A DNA stretch of 64,000 nt from Parasponia andersonii (lineage: Eukaryota; Streptophyta; Magnoliopsida; Rosales; Cannabaceae), in contig JXTB01000417.1 in NCBI GenBank assembly GCA_002914805.1, forward strand, positions 102,985 to 166,984, read 5' to 3'. Positions 25,327-37,725 of this stretch are shown here, in pieces (position 1 is the first letter of the stretch; the number at the start of each line of letters is the position of its first letter). The translations under genes and the position numbers were made by a program. The notes under the pieces are model-generated. The model was not told the origin of the DNA, made no database searches, and was given only the letters and a program-made list of their open reading frames with translations.

Positions 25327-27649
25327 AAGGGACCAAAATGTAATTAATTAAGGGTTTGAAATCAATTTTCTAAAACTAGGTCAAAGTATAAATAGTGAAA
25401 ACAGTGCCCTTTAGCCCAGCTATTGACACATGGCACTATAGTTTCTAAAATTGCTTTTAAAGCCCTCGTTTATCGTATCTTTCTCCTCGAAGCTCCCGAA
25501 ATCTCCCAAACAGCTGAAGCTCCTGCTGACAACCCGCACCACCACACTAGTGACCGCCCAGCCTCACGCGCCCATCTGCATTCCTCGTCGGAGGCCGATG
25601 AATGGAACCTGCCCATCCTTACAGCTCGCGACGCCGCCCTAAGCTCGCGCGGAGGAGTTGAAGCTACGACCTCCCACATCGATTTCAGGTGTCCTCCGGT
25701 CAAATCAAACTCCATCGTCGACAAATCAGAGGAGGCCAACCTCCTAGCTCTAGATTTCGATCGATTTCGAATGATTAAGCTCCAGTGAGCTTTTGGAGAA
25801 ACATTTTTTTGTTTTCTAGTATTTTGTAATATTTTTAAAAATTCTTTTGTGAAGTAATTAACTACGTCAAATGAGTACATAAGCTTAAGGTTAAGGTTAA
25901 AAAGGAGATTAAAGCATGAATGAATACAATAGTTTTGTATTAAAACAAAATTTGGAAATGAGATAATATTTGAATAGAAATTGTGGTAATTTCATAAATA
26001 TTTCAAAAAAAATGATTCTTTTATAATTTTTGGATTTTAAAGCTCATTTAAGCTCGAGATCTCGAAACTGAATACCGACTTCGAATTTGGACTTAATGAG
26101 ACCGAGAGAAGAGTTTTGATATAAAATAATACTATGTTTCAAAAGAGCACGAAAATTGAGGCTCGTGGCTCATAAATAGTATCATTTTATATGCCACAGA
26201 CTAGTTCTCGCCGTGAGACCTAAATTTAATAAATTTTATATTTAACCTAGTATTTTTGAGCGCTCTGAATTAAGTGGTGACCTCTATTCCTTAATAAGAG
26301 GTTCTGTTAGAAAAATCATTTTTTCAAGTGAGCTTATCGGAATCCCAAAACGACCATCTAAGTACCTAAGTAATCAATGGGAGATTTTTCGAGCGTAGTT
26401 AGCTTAGCATGGCTATCATCTCAAGGTAGGGGTTTAATTACCTAGTTTTGTACTTGTTTGATTTATAATTGCATTATAATTGATTTTTGAAAAATCATGA
26501 TTTACACGATGGTTTAATAATTGTAAAAATACATTAGATTATACTCGGATTGGACAATGTAATTTTATATACTTATTTTTAAATTGTGATTATGGGGTAA
26601 TACAACGAAGAGCTACCCATACTACAGTAAATCTCATAATAATGCCAAGTAGGTTTTTAAAGTGTTGTTTGATTATATTTTGCATTGTTATTACTTATCA
26701 TATTACATGTTGTATATGCTATAAGATCACATACTTGAGTTCCATTATTGCATCATGGTAGTTTAGATCACTAGCGAGTGGCTACAACACTAGGTGAATG
26801 ACCTAGACCCTGTACAGGTTTTGAGGTGACACACCTCCAAGTAGTGTCAGGATGCTGAGCACCTTTGATAAGGGGTATTACAGGGACGTGATGAGAGGAG
26901 GAAAGCTTACTCATTTACATTAGTTGACGTATGATATATACAATCATGTGTTTCCGGTTTTAGTTTTGAATATGTAAATATTATGTAAATATTCTCGATA
27001 TTAAATATTTTATAAACTTGGTTTATAAATAGATTTTAGAAAATGTACTAACCATATAAATTTGGTAAAATTGCATCTATTCGAAAAGATAATTACAGAG
27101 CATGTAAATACTCATCCCCTACTTTTCTCACTTTCAAGTGTTTGTCTATACGAGATAATTATTCCAATGGTCATACAAGTTGCATAGTTTGTACTTGCTT
27201 TCCCATTCTTCTTCCTTGGTAAGTGTCTATACTCTATTAATATTTTTTTCGTGTTCAATTATTTAGCCAAGATTAGTAAATCTACTAAGTGAATGTTTAA
27301 TGATACTTTTGTTATTAATTTGAGAACTTGAAACCACAAGTCATTTAATGTAAATTATTTTCGATATTGGATTAAAATTTTCAGTTGAATTCAATTTACC
27401 AAAATTTATGATTTCTCAATAAGTATCCAAATGAAATAGCTGAAAATTTTTTTAAACTTTAACGGGTATTTTTCTTGAATAATTAAAAACTAATAAGAGT
27501 TTTTAATAGTTATAGAATTCATTATGATTTGAGGACTAAAATGAAATTATCTAATACTTTATTTCTCCTGAATTTTATAAAATTAATATTTTATTATATT
27601 TTCACTTAAAATTATTAAAATTTACAGTTTTAGATTCTCGGTCCTGACA
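25161..27649 (+). mobile_element. Solo Ty3/gypsy-type LTR (family B) in CACTA 1
   Basis: It starts at a degenerate GGTAAATCTCG (the second copy of the assembly duplication; GGTAAAATCTCG in the first) and ends ATTCTCGGTCCTGACA. Five-bp flanks CATTA (25156-25160) and CATCA (27650-27654) match at four of five positions. It shares with the family B LTRs at 29646-33986 and 59909-62061 the blocks 'GTGTCAGGATGCTG' (near 26845) and 'GGTATTACAG' (near 26874), and a GC-rich patch (about 25480-25760) that yields chance open frames. No internal region, so it is a solo LTR. The decayed flanks suggest it is old. Confidence 0.75.
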
Positions 27650-29645
27650 CATCACTCTTAAAAATGTGACAACACATATAGTAGCATTTGCTGAAAAATG
27701 TTAGTAATTTATAAAGATATTACAATATTGTGATTTTTTAAAAAAATAATTAGTTATACTAACGTTTATTAAATGTCACTAAAATTTATCTTTAGTGATA
27801 TTTTTCAAATGTCATTAATATTTTGATTTAGTAGTATTTTAAAAATATCACTAAATTTGAATTTAGTAGCATTTAAAAAATACAACTAAATTTTAGATTT
27901 AGTGACTTTTCAAAATATGAATAAAATGTGAAACCAGATTTTATTGATAATTTTAGGAAATAGACAAGAAAAATTTAAACGTAAAACATACACTCTTTTT
28001 TCTAAAAAAAAAGAGAGAGAGGGGGGTACTTCATACGTTTCTCTTATTCTTTTATCAATATATCATATTCAATTTAATTAAAATGAACTAATTTGTTTGC
28101 GAAAGAAGTTTAAGATTTGAAAATCTGATATAAAAAACTAGAAAAGTTTATATAAAAATAATACAGATATGAAGTTATAAGTTATTTTTACCAGTAGAAG
28201 TGAATTAATATAAATATATTATCTCCATAATAAATTCTTAAATAAAAAAAACGAAAAAAAAACTTGTATACGCAAATTTCAGTTTACAATTGTTCAACTA
28301 TTGTAATTTTCTATAGAATAAATTATAGGTTTATGTAACTAAAATGATAATGATTTATAAAATTTTAATCTGAAAATGTGTGTTTTGATACAGGTGGTGG
28401 GTTAAGAATTCAAATTTGAGATTACTCAACCAAAGAATTTGAATTTTTTTTTTTTCAGAGTTTCAAATTTTCAATTTTTTTTTTTGAAATTTGTCATAAA
28501 ACAAGAATGACAAGAGAAGAAGAAGAAGAAAACTTAAAGATAAAAATTAACTCATCTACTACTAACTCCTATGTTTTCTCATCAACCTTGCTCCTATCTT
28601 TTTGAAGTTTTCCTCTCATAATTTCATCTTATTCTTTTTTCACATTCTTTTTAATCTTCCCATTTTCTAGCACTGGTATAAACCTCTAAATCATCTCCAA
28701 GTTGTTATTTCATATTTCATTTCACAACTAGCGATTTATTTTGATTTTACCAATAGTTTTTAATGTTTTTTTTCTGTATTATTTATTAAGTTTATTGATT
28801 TGACCAATGAGTTCATGTGATTAGCGTGGAAAAAAAGGTAATGATTCAAATAGCATGAAATTACGATGAAACTGAAAGTATACACCTAAGGAATTTGATA
28901 AGTAAATCTCTTCAATATTTTTTCTTTCTAAAACTTCAATATTATTTTTTATGGTAAAATATTTCTTATTTCTCTCATTTGTTTATTTTTCAGAAACATG
29001 ATGAGATATGCATATAAGATGGGAGAAAAAAGATCTAAGCAAATTCAAGAAGATTCACCAATTTAGCGGATGATTTATTGTATAGTCGATCTTAAATTAT
29101 ACACTTTTTTCTTGTAAATTTTAAATTCATTTAAACTGAATTGTATTATGAATAATTTTTTTTTTATTTTTCTAGCTTTTTATTTATTGTTGATGTTACA
29201 TTGGAATTATTTCCTTGAATACGAAATAGTGGTAGAAAAATAAATCCGGGAATATTAATTCAAATTCATGTAAATTCAATTTATTTACATGAGATAAATA
29301 TACCTATTGATAACAGTTAGCAATTACCAAACGTTAGTAACAAGGCATTCTTTTTTTTTTTTCAATTAAAAAAATTTATTAATATATCATTTTTTGTTAC
29401 CAAAACAAATTATTAACCCAAATTTTGTGGGTAATACCAAATTTTGGCTAAAACTAGATTAATGACATTTTCCAAATACCATTAATATGCTTTTGTAATG
29501 TCTTTAAAAAGCCAATGAAACTTTTATTTAGACAATTTTAAGACATATTTTTTTTAATTAAATAATTTAGTAATATTCGAAAGTGTCACTAATATAATTT
29601 AGTAGCATTTTAAAAATGAGATAGTGACATTTCAAATGTCACTAG

Positions 29646-32600
29646 TGTCACGATCCAAACTCTAGGGAGGTGGCAGAGAGAGAATTTCACAAGTGAAAAT
29701 TTAAAAATTATTTTTGAAAAATTTACAAAAATAATTTTTAAAATAAAATTCCCATAGTTTTGTGATCACCATTAGACATAGATTGTTAATAAAATTTATT
29801 AAAAAAATCAAGCATAATCCAGCACAATAATTATATAGGTCGAGTCTGTGAAATGAGCCCTTAAGTATTTAATACAAGCCAAGACAAATAACAAAGATTA
29901 TTTTACATAGTTACAAATTCTCAGTAAGATAACTAGCTCCTCACAACTCTGTTTTCAAGTTTCTAAAATCACACCGAGCATTATCAGAGAGGAGAAAAGT
30001 AAGGGGTGAGCTTTCACATACTCAATAGGAATTCAATTATCTTTTAAATAGATACAATTTCTCAAACTTACATAGTTAGTGCCTTTAAATCCATTTATAA
30101 ATTAAATTATAAATCATTAGTATCCAGAATAGTTACATATTTAAAATCAAAACAAAATGTACATCATAGTCAACAAGTAAATAAGTGAGCTCTTATTCTC
30201 CCATCACGGTCCTGTAATACTTCTGTAGCAGAGGTACCTAGCATCCTGATACTGCCCGTAGGTGTATCAGCAAGAACCTATACAGAAGCCTAGATCTCTT
30301 ATCTAGTACTGCAGCATCTTGCCAGCGATCTAAAATACCGTGATGCTATAATGGAACTCAAATGTGTGATCCTGTGATATGGACAACATGTAACCGTTTA
30401 CAACCACCATGCATAAAATAATCAAATCATATTTTAAAAATCTAACTTGGCATTATTCTCAGATTTACTATACATGGGCATCATACTATTGTTTTATCCC
30501 ATAACCACAGTATAAACATATGTATAATAATCCACACAGTTCAATCCTAGTATAATCCAATAATTAACAGCAATATCTTGAATTATCATAAAATCACGAT
30601 TTTTTCATAAATAAGTTTTAACGCAATTAAAACTCAAAACTGATATAAAATCAAGTAATCTAACTCCTACCACGATATGGTAGTAATACCAAACCAATGA
30701 TGCTCGTAGAATCCCCCGTTGGTCACTCCGGTATTCAAACGACAGTTTTCAGATCCTGGTAAGTCTGCTTGAAAAAGTGACTTTTCTACTAAAGTCTGAA
30801 ACGGAGAAATGGAGGTCACCAATAAATTTAGAGCACCCAAAAATAGTTAGTTAGATATATACTTTGTCAAAAGTGGATCCCAATGCGGGACTGGCCAGTG
30901 GTATATAAAACGGTACAATTTTCGAACCACGAAATTCCAAATTTTGTTCTACTCTGAAATATAGTGGTATTTTATATCAAATTTTATCTCTCGACCCTCA
31001 CTGAATCCAAATTCAAAGTTAAAACTCAGTTTCGAGGTCTTGAGCATTAACTAAGCTCAAAAATCAAAAAATTAGATAAATACCTCTTTTGTAAATATTT
31101 AGAAAAATATTATCTTTTCCTAATTAAAATTTATCGTAATTCTGGATATTGTTTTTACTTCTATCAACCATAATTATTCATAAATTTTAATCTTCTTTCA
31201 CTTCATAAATTCACCTTGGGTAAAATAATTATCTAACTAAAAATTTACGAAAATATCAGTTTTTTCAAACTTGGTATAAACAACTAGAATAGTAAAAATC
31301 TTATCGGAGGTGAGTAAAGCCGTAAATCTACTTGAAAGAGGTTTACAATGGTGAGAGAAAGCTGCACGTACTGGCGGTGACACTAGACGGCGTCGGACGG
31401 TGCTCCAGTAGCCGGAAAGCATGTTGGAGACTTGATCATTGTCGGGCTTGTCACGACCCAAAACCCAGGCCAGTGGCAGAAAAGGAATTTCACAAAGATG
31501 GGAAATTCCTTGATATATTTGAAAAGTGTCAAAAGTTCTCGTTTTATAAAACGGTCAATTTAACTAAAATAATTGGAATTTTATCCCATGAACCAATCCC
31601 ACAGTTCGTATACACCATTAAATATAGATCGAATAATTATTTAAAAATGCGAAATCAAATATAAGTCAAAGTATCACTATTATCCATAACAAAACTCAAA
31701 TTCCAGAATGGCATACATAAGTTCGCAGATAAAATAGAAAGCAATAATCTTGGTTCAATGCTAATACAAAACCCAAATAGTCCAAACACTACAACAACAA
31801 GTTTCTAGCATTACCAAGAAACGGACTATAGTCAAGATGACCTCTTATTCCTCTTGATCACCAAGATCGCAGTGAACACCACCTGAGGAAGAAGGTAGGG
31901 GGGTGAACATAAAATGCCCAGTAGGAAAAACAATTACCTCAGTCGAAAATATTTTAGTAATGGAGAATTCCTGCATGGTTAGTTTAGTCTAAAACATACA
32001 TATATATATATATATATATAATCCAAACTGGAAATCCATATATATATATATATATAAAGCAGTGTAATGAAAACCATTCAATTCATATGCATATGACACA
32101 AATCAACCTATACCCATGAGCTCTCATCCTCTCATCTGTGGAAACCCAGGATGATGGCACTAAGTATGCCTAATAGCCTACCTGACACCTAAGCCCATAC
32201 CCGGAAGGGACACTCGTGTGTCACCTACTAAACTTAGAGGGGCATCCGAATTGCCTATGCCTGCCAAATGGGGAGGTAATCAGAAGTAACAAAATCTCGC
32301 ACGGGTTTACGGACTATGCACCGATGGTGGGGCACTCAGCACCACACTGTAAACCCACGATGCTAACACAGTGCTTATGTATGATCCTATGATATGTGCA
32401 ATACATAACTGAAGTATGAAAATAATCATGCTCAGGTTTTTCAATAAAATCAGCATACTAGGTTTTAAAGGAAAACATGCAGCATAATGGTCCTATTTTT
32501 AATATACCCAAAATAACCTGTACTTAGAAAATTCCTAGAGCAATACAATATAAATACATCATATAATCAATTTCCATCACAGATGTTTAAATAGTCTAAA

Positions 32601-32994
32601 AATCACATTTATTCTCATGTATCGCAGAAAATAAGTTTTATTCGAAACCGATATAAAACAGAGGTAATTGAGTCTCTACCTCGCTCGAATAGCGATACCA
32701 TGATATTGAATCGGTATCACTATTAAATCCTCAAGGTGTCATTGACGATCGTCCGGAGGGTCGAGAACCAATTCCAAGCCCTCGATCGTCCTCTTGTGAA
32801 AAGCCAACTTCTTAACAGAGCTTCAAATCCACAAATGGACCTCTTCACTCAATTCTTAGCAACCAAAATAGCTAGGTTAGATATATAACTTGTCCAAATC
32901 AGGTCTGGGATCACACCGAGCTGGCGGCATACAAAACGAGGTAAAATCTCGACCATTTGATCTCGATTTCCATGCAGGTCACCAAACATAGGCA

Positions 32995-33026
<32 letters not shown>

Positions 33027-33986
33027 CAAACTTCTTCATTTTCCGAGTACAATCCAAAAAAGATAACAAAATTACCATCCAACGGCCAGATTAAAAAGTC
33101 AAATTTAAACTCAAAATATCCAAAAATGACAACTTTTGATTCGGGCAATACGGGGTTAAGATATATATAACTTGGCGATTCTCGTGATGATACGAATCCA
33201 ACAAGACGCCAGAATCTTCGCAAGTGGCCAAAAATCCGAAATGCTTCAAACGACTTCTCCTTCTTCTCCGGCGATGGCAGCAGCTCCAGCGGCCCTGCAG
33301 CTGGCCGATGCTCGCTCGTGGCGGCCTGGGGGAGCTCCGCCTACCGTTTGGTAGCCGGACGATGCCTGGGAGGCGAGCTACGACAGTGGTCTTCCTTCGG
33401 CCGAGGGAGACCCAGAGAGAGAAGGAGAGCGTTGGGCTGGGAGAGAGAGAGAGAGAAATGACAGGGCACTTGGCCTGTCTTTATGGGGCAGTGCAATTTT
33501 TGATAAGTCCCCAAAATTTCAAATCTCATTGAAATCAGTCTTCCGAAAATTGTACTTTAGTCATTCTGCACAAAATTTTTGCAAATTAATCCCTTTAATA
33601 TTATATCCAGAAAATTGATAAAATATCTAAATTACTTTCCCAAAAATCCGGATTTTTACAAAGCTCCTGTGGCGGCGTCTGGTGACGAAACGCGACAGGA
33701 TCGGTGGCAGCTACTTTGTCAACAGTTGCTCTTTCATGCAGGGTGGCAAATGGATCCGACAGCGTGAGGCAGTGGAACTCAGTAGAAATTGGGCGTTTTG
33801 TTGCTCTCGGGGACTCCAAGTTTAGAAGATGGACTTTTGAGATCCTTTTAAGCAAATAATGGCAAGTGTAGCATGTAATTTTTAATTCCAGATATTTTAC
33901 TTATTTTATTCCAAAAAATTGAAATTATAACAATGCCATTGAGCTTAAAATATCTCTTTTACCCTTAAACTGTACCAGATTTTACA
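29646..33986 (-). mobile_element. Solo Ty3/gypsy-type LTR (family B) in CACTA 1, itself interrupted
   Basis: On the plus strand it runs from TGTCACGATCC (29646) to CCAGATTTTACA (33986). A perfect ACTAG target duplication flanks it (29641-29645 and 33987-33991) within CACTA subterminal sequence. It is about 2.1 kb without the nested LTR at 31449-33660, matching the 59909-62061 copy in length and content. No internal region remains. It inserted after CACTA 1 and before the nested LTR. Confidence 0.85.
31449..33660 (-). mobile_element. Solo Ty3/gypsy-type LTR (family A), nested
   Basis: It runs TGTCACGACCC (31449) to CCGGATTTTTACA (33660), 2212 bp. It is the same family as 1-1777, sharing (TA)n near 33000-33027, the Pro/Gly-rich GC patch near 33240-33440, and the 'CGGTTTACGGACT'-like block near 32305. 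Flanks GGGCT and AAGCT agree at only three of five positions, so the target duplication is uncertain. This is the youngest layer of the nest: an LTR inside an LTR inside a CACTA. Confidence 0.8.
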
Positions 33987-34098
33987 ACTAGAACTTTTAG
34001 TCACGTAGGTATCTTCGCCACTTGCTACAAATGTCACTAACTTTATAAATGCCACAAGAGTGATATTTTCAAATATTATGAGGATTTTTGTTGTAGTG

Positions 34099-34527
34099 GA
34101 ATGTCATTAAAGCTCAAATCATGGAGAAATTCAGGTGATAAGGGAAAATGGACGGAGAGATATATAGATCATAAACGACTATATACATTTGTTTTGAGGT
34201 ATTAAACGACAATATCTTTGAAGTGTTGGTAATAAGCTTTTACGGCTTTACGCGATTTACAAAGTACTAAAAGGTTTTAATTTCAATATTTCTTATACCA
34301 AAACCAAATATTCATTTTTCAACGGGAGAATATACATATGACAAGCAGATATTCCATATACGTATAATAGGGTAATTCTCAGATTTAATTTCAATCGTGT
34401 ATAGGTCTTCTCTTACCATAATTCTCAGCTAACTTTCCATTTTTATTTCCATTTTTGAATAACAAATACTAGCCGTTGAGAACCTCCAACTCTAAGACAG
34501 CTAAGTACATATAGCTAGCTAGGCTCA
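34099..34527. other. Distal upstream region of the LBD gene
   Basis: It begins with the CACTA 1 target duplication and is AT-rich, with no repeat recognised. It lies 120-550 bp upstream of the LBD start codon, so the CACTA right end is close to the gene's promoter. Confidence 0.5.
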
Positions 34528-34542
34528 TATATAGCATGCATG
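34528..34542 (+). promoter_or_regulatory. TATA box with adjoining RY motif, LBD gene
   Basis: TATATA (34528-34533) is followed by CATGCATG (34535-34542), an RY-type element bound by B3 factors. It lies about 115 bp upstream of the ATG, a fitting distance for a core promoter. Function is inferred from position. Confidence 0.45.
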
Positions 34543-34640
34543 TATTCTGAAATCTTTCAAGGTTTTTTTCATATCAAGATCATAAAATCTTTGATTTAAA
34601 TCTGATATATATTTAGCTTAATTAGATTCTTTACTGGATA

Positions 34641-34652
34641 ATGAAAATATGA
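34641..34652 (+). promoter_or_regulatory. Three-codon upstream ORF overlapping the LBD start codon
   Basis: ATG AAA ATA TGA runs into the main ATG: the stop (34650-34652) overlaps the start (34649-34651) in ATGA form. Both ATGs have A at -3. Such an arrangement could lower or couple initiation at the main start if the transcript starts upstream. Confidence 0.5.
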
Positions 34653-35711
34653 TCTCTGGTCGTTGTGCTGCTTGTAAGTATTTGAGGAGGAGTTGCCCCT
34701 CAAATTGCATTTTCTCTCCCTATTTTCCATCTAATGATCCTCAAAGATTTGCTTGCGTTCATAGAATCTTTGGCGCCAGCAATGTCGGGAAAATGCTTCA
34801 GGTATGTTATCTAGTAATTTAATATATTTGATATCTCTCTCTCTGTCTCTCTCATATGTACATAATATATATAGTTATTTATATTCTATATAGGTATATA
34901 CAACTTTTTCAATCAGGACGTGATACATGTTTAATCTTAACTTCTTATTCATAGGTACTTTAATAGTGTTAGTCAACCTTTTTCCTTACAATCGAAAAGA
35001 AAAATGATTGATTTTTGAAGATCTATATTACTTTCTGTTTTCGGAAAATAAAGAGCCCAAAAAAAAAAAGTTCTTTCCAACAGTTACACTAATTGGAGTT
35101 CACATTTTAATTTTATTTTTCCTGCACATATGTATAGTTATAAATACATATATAGCATTTGTCATTCAGTATTTCATAAGGGATTTAATCATTTAAGAAA
35201 TACGTACTACTATTAATTAATAGACAAAAAATTATACGTAACACATCACATTCTCTACGATACATATCTAGCTACTTATATATATGTATATATATATATA
35301 TATTATATAAAACCTAGTTTCTATGATTTTAATTTGTTTGATTAATTAATTCACATTTGATTATGGATATATGATATAATAAATAATCAGCGACTGCCAC
35401 CGGATCGTCGAGCTGAAGCCGCAGATTCTATGCATTTTGAGGCAAAATGTAGGATTGAGTTTCCAGTGTATGGCTGTGTGGGGATTATTTCTCAGTTACA
35501 CCAAGAAATACAGAACGTGGAGACTCAACTAGCTACAACAAGAGCTGAGATTGCCTTTATCACTTCTAGCAATAATACTATACAAGAAGCCCAACTTCGA
35601 GATGACCAATATTATTCCAGCCTCAACAATAATTTCATGCAACCACAACATACTAATATTATTGGGCAGTCTGATCAAATGGCCTTCAACAATAGCTCTT
35701 GGATGCTTTAA
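34649..35711 (+). CDS. LOB-domain (LBD) protein, LBD23/LBD24-like
   Basis: Two exons: 34649-34801 (51 codons) and 35391-35711 (106 codons plus stop), 157 residues. The phase-0 intron is 34802-35390 (CAG|GTATGT ... AATCAG|CGACTG). The LOB zinc-finger-like C block CX2CX6CX3C is complete (C6, C9, C16, C20, in CAACKYLRRSCPSNC). The GAS block follows (RFACVHRIFGASNVGKMLQ, residues 33-51), then LPPDRRAEAADSMHFEAKCR and the PVYGCVGIISQLHQEI segment that leads into a coiled-coil-like stretch. The C-terminus is Asn/Gln-rich and ends SSWML. These features match plant-specific LBD factors, nearest in memory to Arabidopsis LBD23/24, which bind DNA in the nucleus and act in organ boundary or growth programmes. 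It is slightly longer than those (about 120 residues) owing to its tail. It appears intact. Confidence 0.93.
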
Positions 35712-37311
35712 GAACTAATAATTATATATGTACTAAATTCTGCATGATATCAATTATTATAAGCTTGTCTTTTTTTATTTTGAATTTCAATAAAAGTTAT
35801 GCGATTTTTTTTCCTTTCAACCTTATACATGCACTTCAAGAGTTGCTTTGGCAGAGAACACTCCTATTTATATGTCATTATAAGGAACTCATACCATTAT
35901 ATTTTCTTTTGACTTTATTCTTGCGAAATTAGATTTTGTTACAAGTTTACAAATATACACCCCACACCTCTCATAAGTGCTCCTACAATCAACACAAGAA
36001 TGATTGAAATTAAAATAGAAATAAGATCTGCTGATATAATTAAACCCCATCACGTGATTTTGCAAATCAGAACATTTTGTACTTGAAAATTTACAATGAC
36101 ACGTCCTACTTTTTGTCAAACTTACAACGACGCACTGAACAAAAAAATATTATATATACTGACATCCTCCTGGACGGAAAAAAAATTATTAAAAACTAAT
36201 GAGCTGATTTCCATTGTATATCTACGTGGCTATCTTTTAAATTAGACTATTAATCGGTTTTTAATTAAAAAATAATAATTTTTCAGTCAAATTTGTATAG
36301 AGCAGGGGGAGTCTTTGTAATTTTTTTAATTTCAGGGATTTCCAACGTAAATATATTTTGTCCAAGGTGTGCCACTCTAATTTCAACATAAGTTACGTTA
36401 TGTCGATGTAATTTTCCCTTTCCTGGCATAAGTTAAGGAAAAATCATTTCATTAATAATATAAAGAAAGTATATTACCTATCAAAACGTATTCGATATAA
36501 AGCAGACATCTGCAAAAAAAACAAATTAAAATTAACGGAGGAATTATATGCACTAGAATTCTCGTAAAATCTACCCAGAATAAGGGAACTTATATGGATC
36601 ACTGTTGTTGTGCGCTTTAATAATACTCTTTATTTCGTTTGGTTCTTTATGACCCTCTACTCAATTGTTGGTATATCTCGCTTCGAATCCAATTAAAAGC
36701 TATTGGAAGATAAATATCATTATCTATATTATCTAAATAAAGGCAAGAAATGATACACATCTGAATGATAATTAACTAAACTTAAATGATCAAAATATAA
36801 TATCCCTATAAAATTACCATAGATATAGATCTAAGTAAACTAAATTGACCAAAAAAAAAAGTCCAAAACCACCACAGATCAAGATTTAAGTAGACTAAAA
36901 CTACTACAGATCTAGATCTGAGTAGAGTTATACTTTCCTGAATAGAACGATTATTCAAAGATATAACAAAAAACAAAACAGAAAAAATATAAATCTCCCC
37001 ACCAGAGAGAAAGATCTAAAAAATCTCCCTCTCCGGTAGGTTAGAAAAAGAAGGAAAAAAAACCGGTTGGTTTGAAGAAAAGAAAAAGGAGGGAGAAGAA
37101 TAAAGGAGAGAGTATAATGCAAAGATGGATTTTAATGTCCTACACATTTAAGGATTCTAAAGGAGTAGATATAGAATTACTAATAAATAAATATTAGGTT
37201 ATAGCTCCATGTATTCTCACCTTGTGCTCTCTCCATATACTATTTATAACTCCACCTTTTCATTTAATAATTAAAGAATTCTTAAGTAGTTTATACTATA
37301 TTTATTTCCAA
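35712..37311. other. 3' flank of LBD and intergenic sequence
   Basis: A poly(A) signal AATAAA lies at 35789-35794, 78 nt past the LBD stop. The remainder is AT-rich; no gene or RNA is recognised. It ends at the target duplication of CACTA 2 (CAA, 37309-37311). Confidence 0.6.
35789..35794 (+). terminator. Poly(A) signal of the LBD gene
   Basis: AATAAA, 78 nt after the stop codon, in AT-rich sequence; a good position for a plant near-upstream element. Confidence 0.5.
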
Positions 37312-37332
37312 CACTATAAGAAACATGATTTT

Positions 37333-37505
37333 TGCCGACAGACTACTAATAGCCCGTCGGTGAAAGCTTACATTCGCCGACGGATTTGAGTGAAACTCGT
37401 CGGCAAAAAATTGCTGAAAAAATTAATTATTGGGCATCTTTCATCGACGGGTCTCCGTCAGTGTAGTATCAATACGCCGACGGATTAACGGTTTCCATCG
37501 GCAAA
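37333..37505. repeat. Left subterminal repeats of CACTA 2
   Basis: Several copies of GCCGACGG/CCGTCGG-like motifs in both orientations (e.g. near 37336, 37374, 37396, 37444, 37473), mirroring those at 46740-47277. Confidence 0.75.
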
Positions 37506-37541
37506 TATCAATTTTTTAATTTAAAAAATTGAAGCAAAACG

Positions 37542-37725
37542 ACGAGCTTCAGAGAAAAGAAACAAAGAGCTTGAGCGGCGGAAGAATGAAAGAGGGGTCG
37601 TAGGGTTTTATCATAATCCTATTTCAAAACGACGTCGTTTTGAAATAGGATTATGATAAAACTCTACGACCCCTCTATCATTCTTCCGCTGCTCAAGCTC
37701 TTAGTTTCTTTTCTCTGAAGCTCGT
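37542..37725. repeat. 184 bp near-perfect palindrome (hairpin)
   Basis: Two arms of 92 bp meet with no loop at GAC|GTC (37633/37634). I count four mismatches between the arms. Sequence around the centre reads TTTCAAAACGACGTCGTTTTGAAA. It lies 230 bp inside the CACTA 2 left end, in what would be the transposase promoter or leader. RNA from either strand would fold into a long, nearly perfect double-stranded hairpin, a good Dicer-like substrate. Confidence 0.93.

Larger units (their letters stand above)
25113..34098. mobile_element. CACTA element 1, non-autonomous, heavily nested
   Basis: The right end reads (reverse complement) CACTACAACAAAAATCC, and the left end CGCCACAAGAAAAATA, which is CACTACAAG with two transitions. 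GAA flanks both ends (25110-25112 and 34099-34101), the 3 bp target duplication of CACTA elements. Subterminal copies of AGTGACATTT / AAATGTCACTA occur at 25145-25160, 27770-27910, 29470-29645 and 34020-34050. With the inserted LTRs removed the element is about 2.1 kb (25113-25160, 27655-29645 and 33992-34098). No transposase coding is visible. The LTRs it holds make it the oldest layer here. Confidence 0.8.

Noticed and set aside
25423-25880. Open frames on both strands in a GC-rich patch
   Set aside because: They lie inside a solo LTR and overlap each other; the same GC-rich patch occurs in sister LTRs with other frames. No domain.
31449-33660. Perfect target duplication for the nested LTR
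   Set aside because: Flanks GGGCT and AAGCT match at only three of five positions, so it was not claimed.
33172-33855. Several overlapping open frames of 60-100 codons
   Set aside because: They fall on and across LTR boundaries and are explained by LTR sequence.
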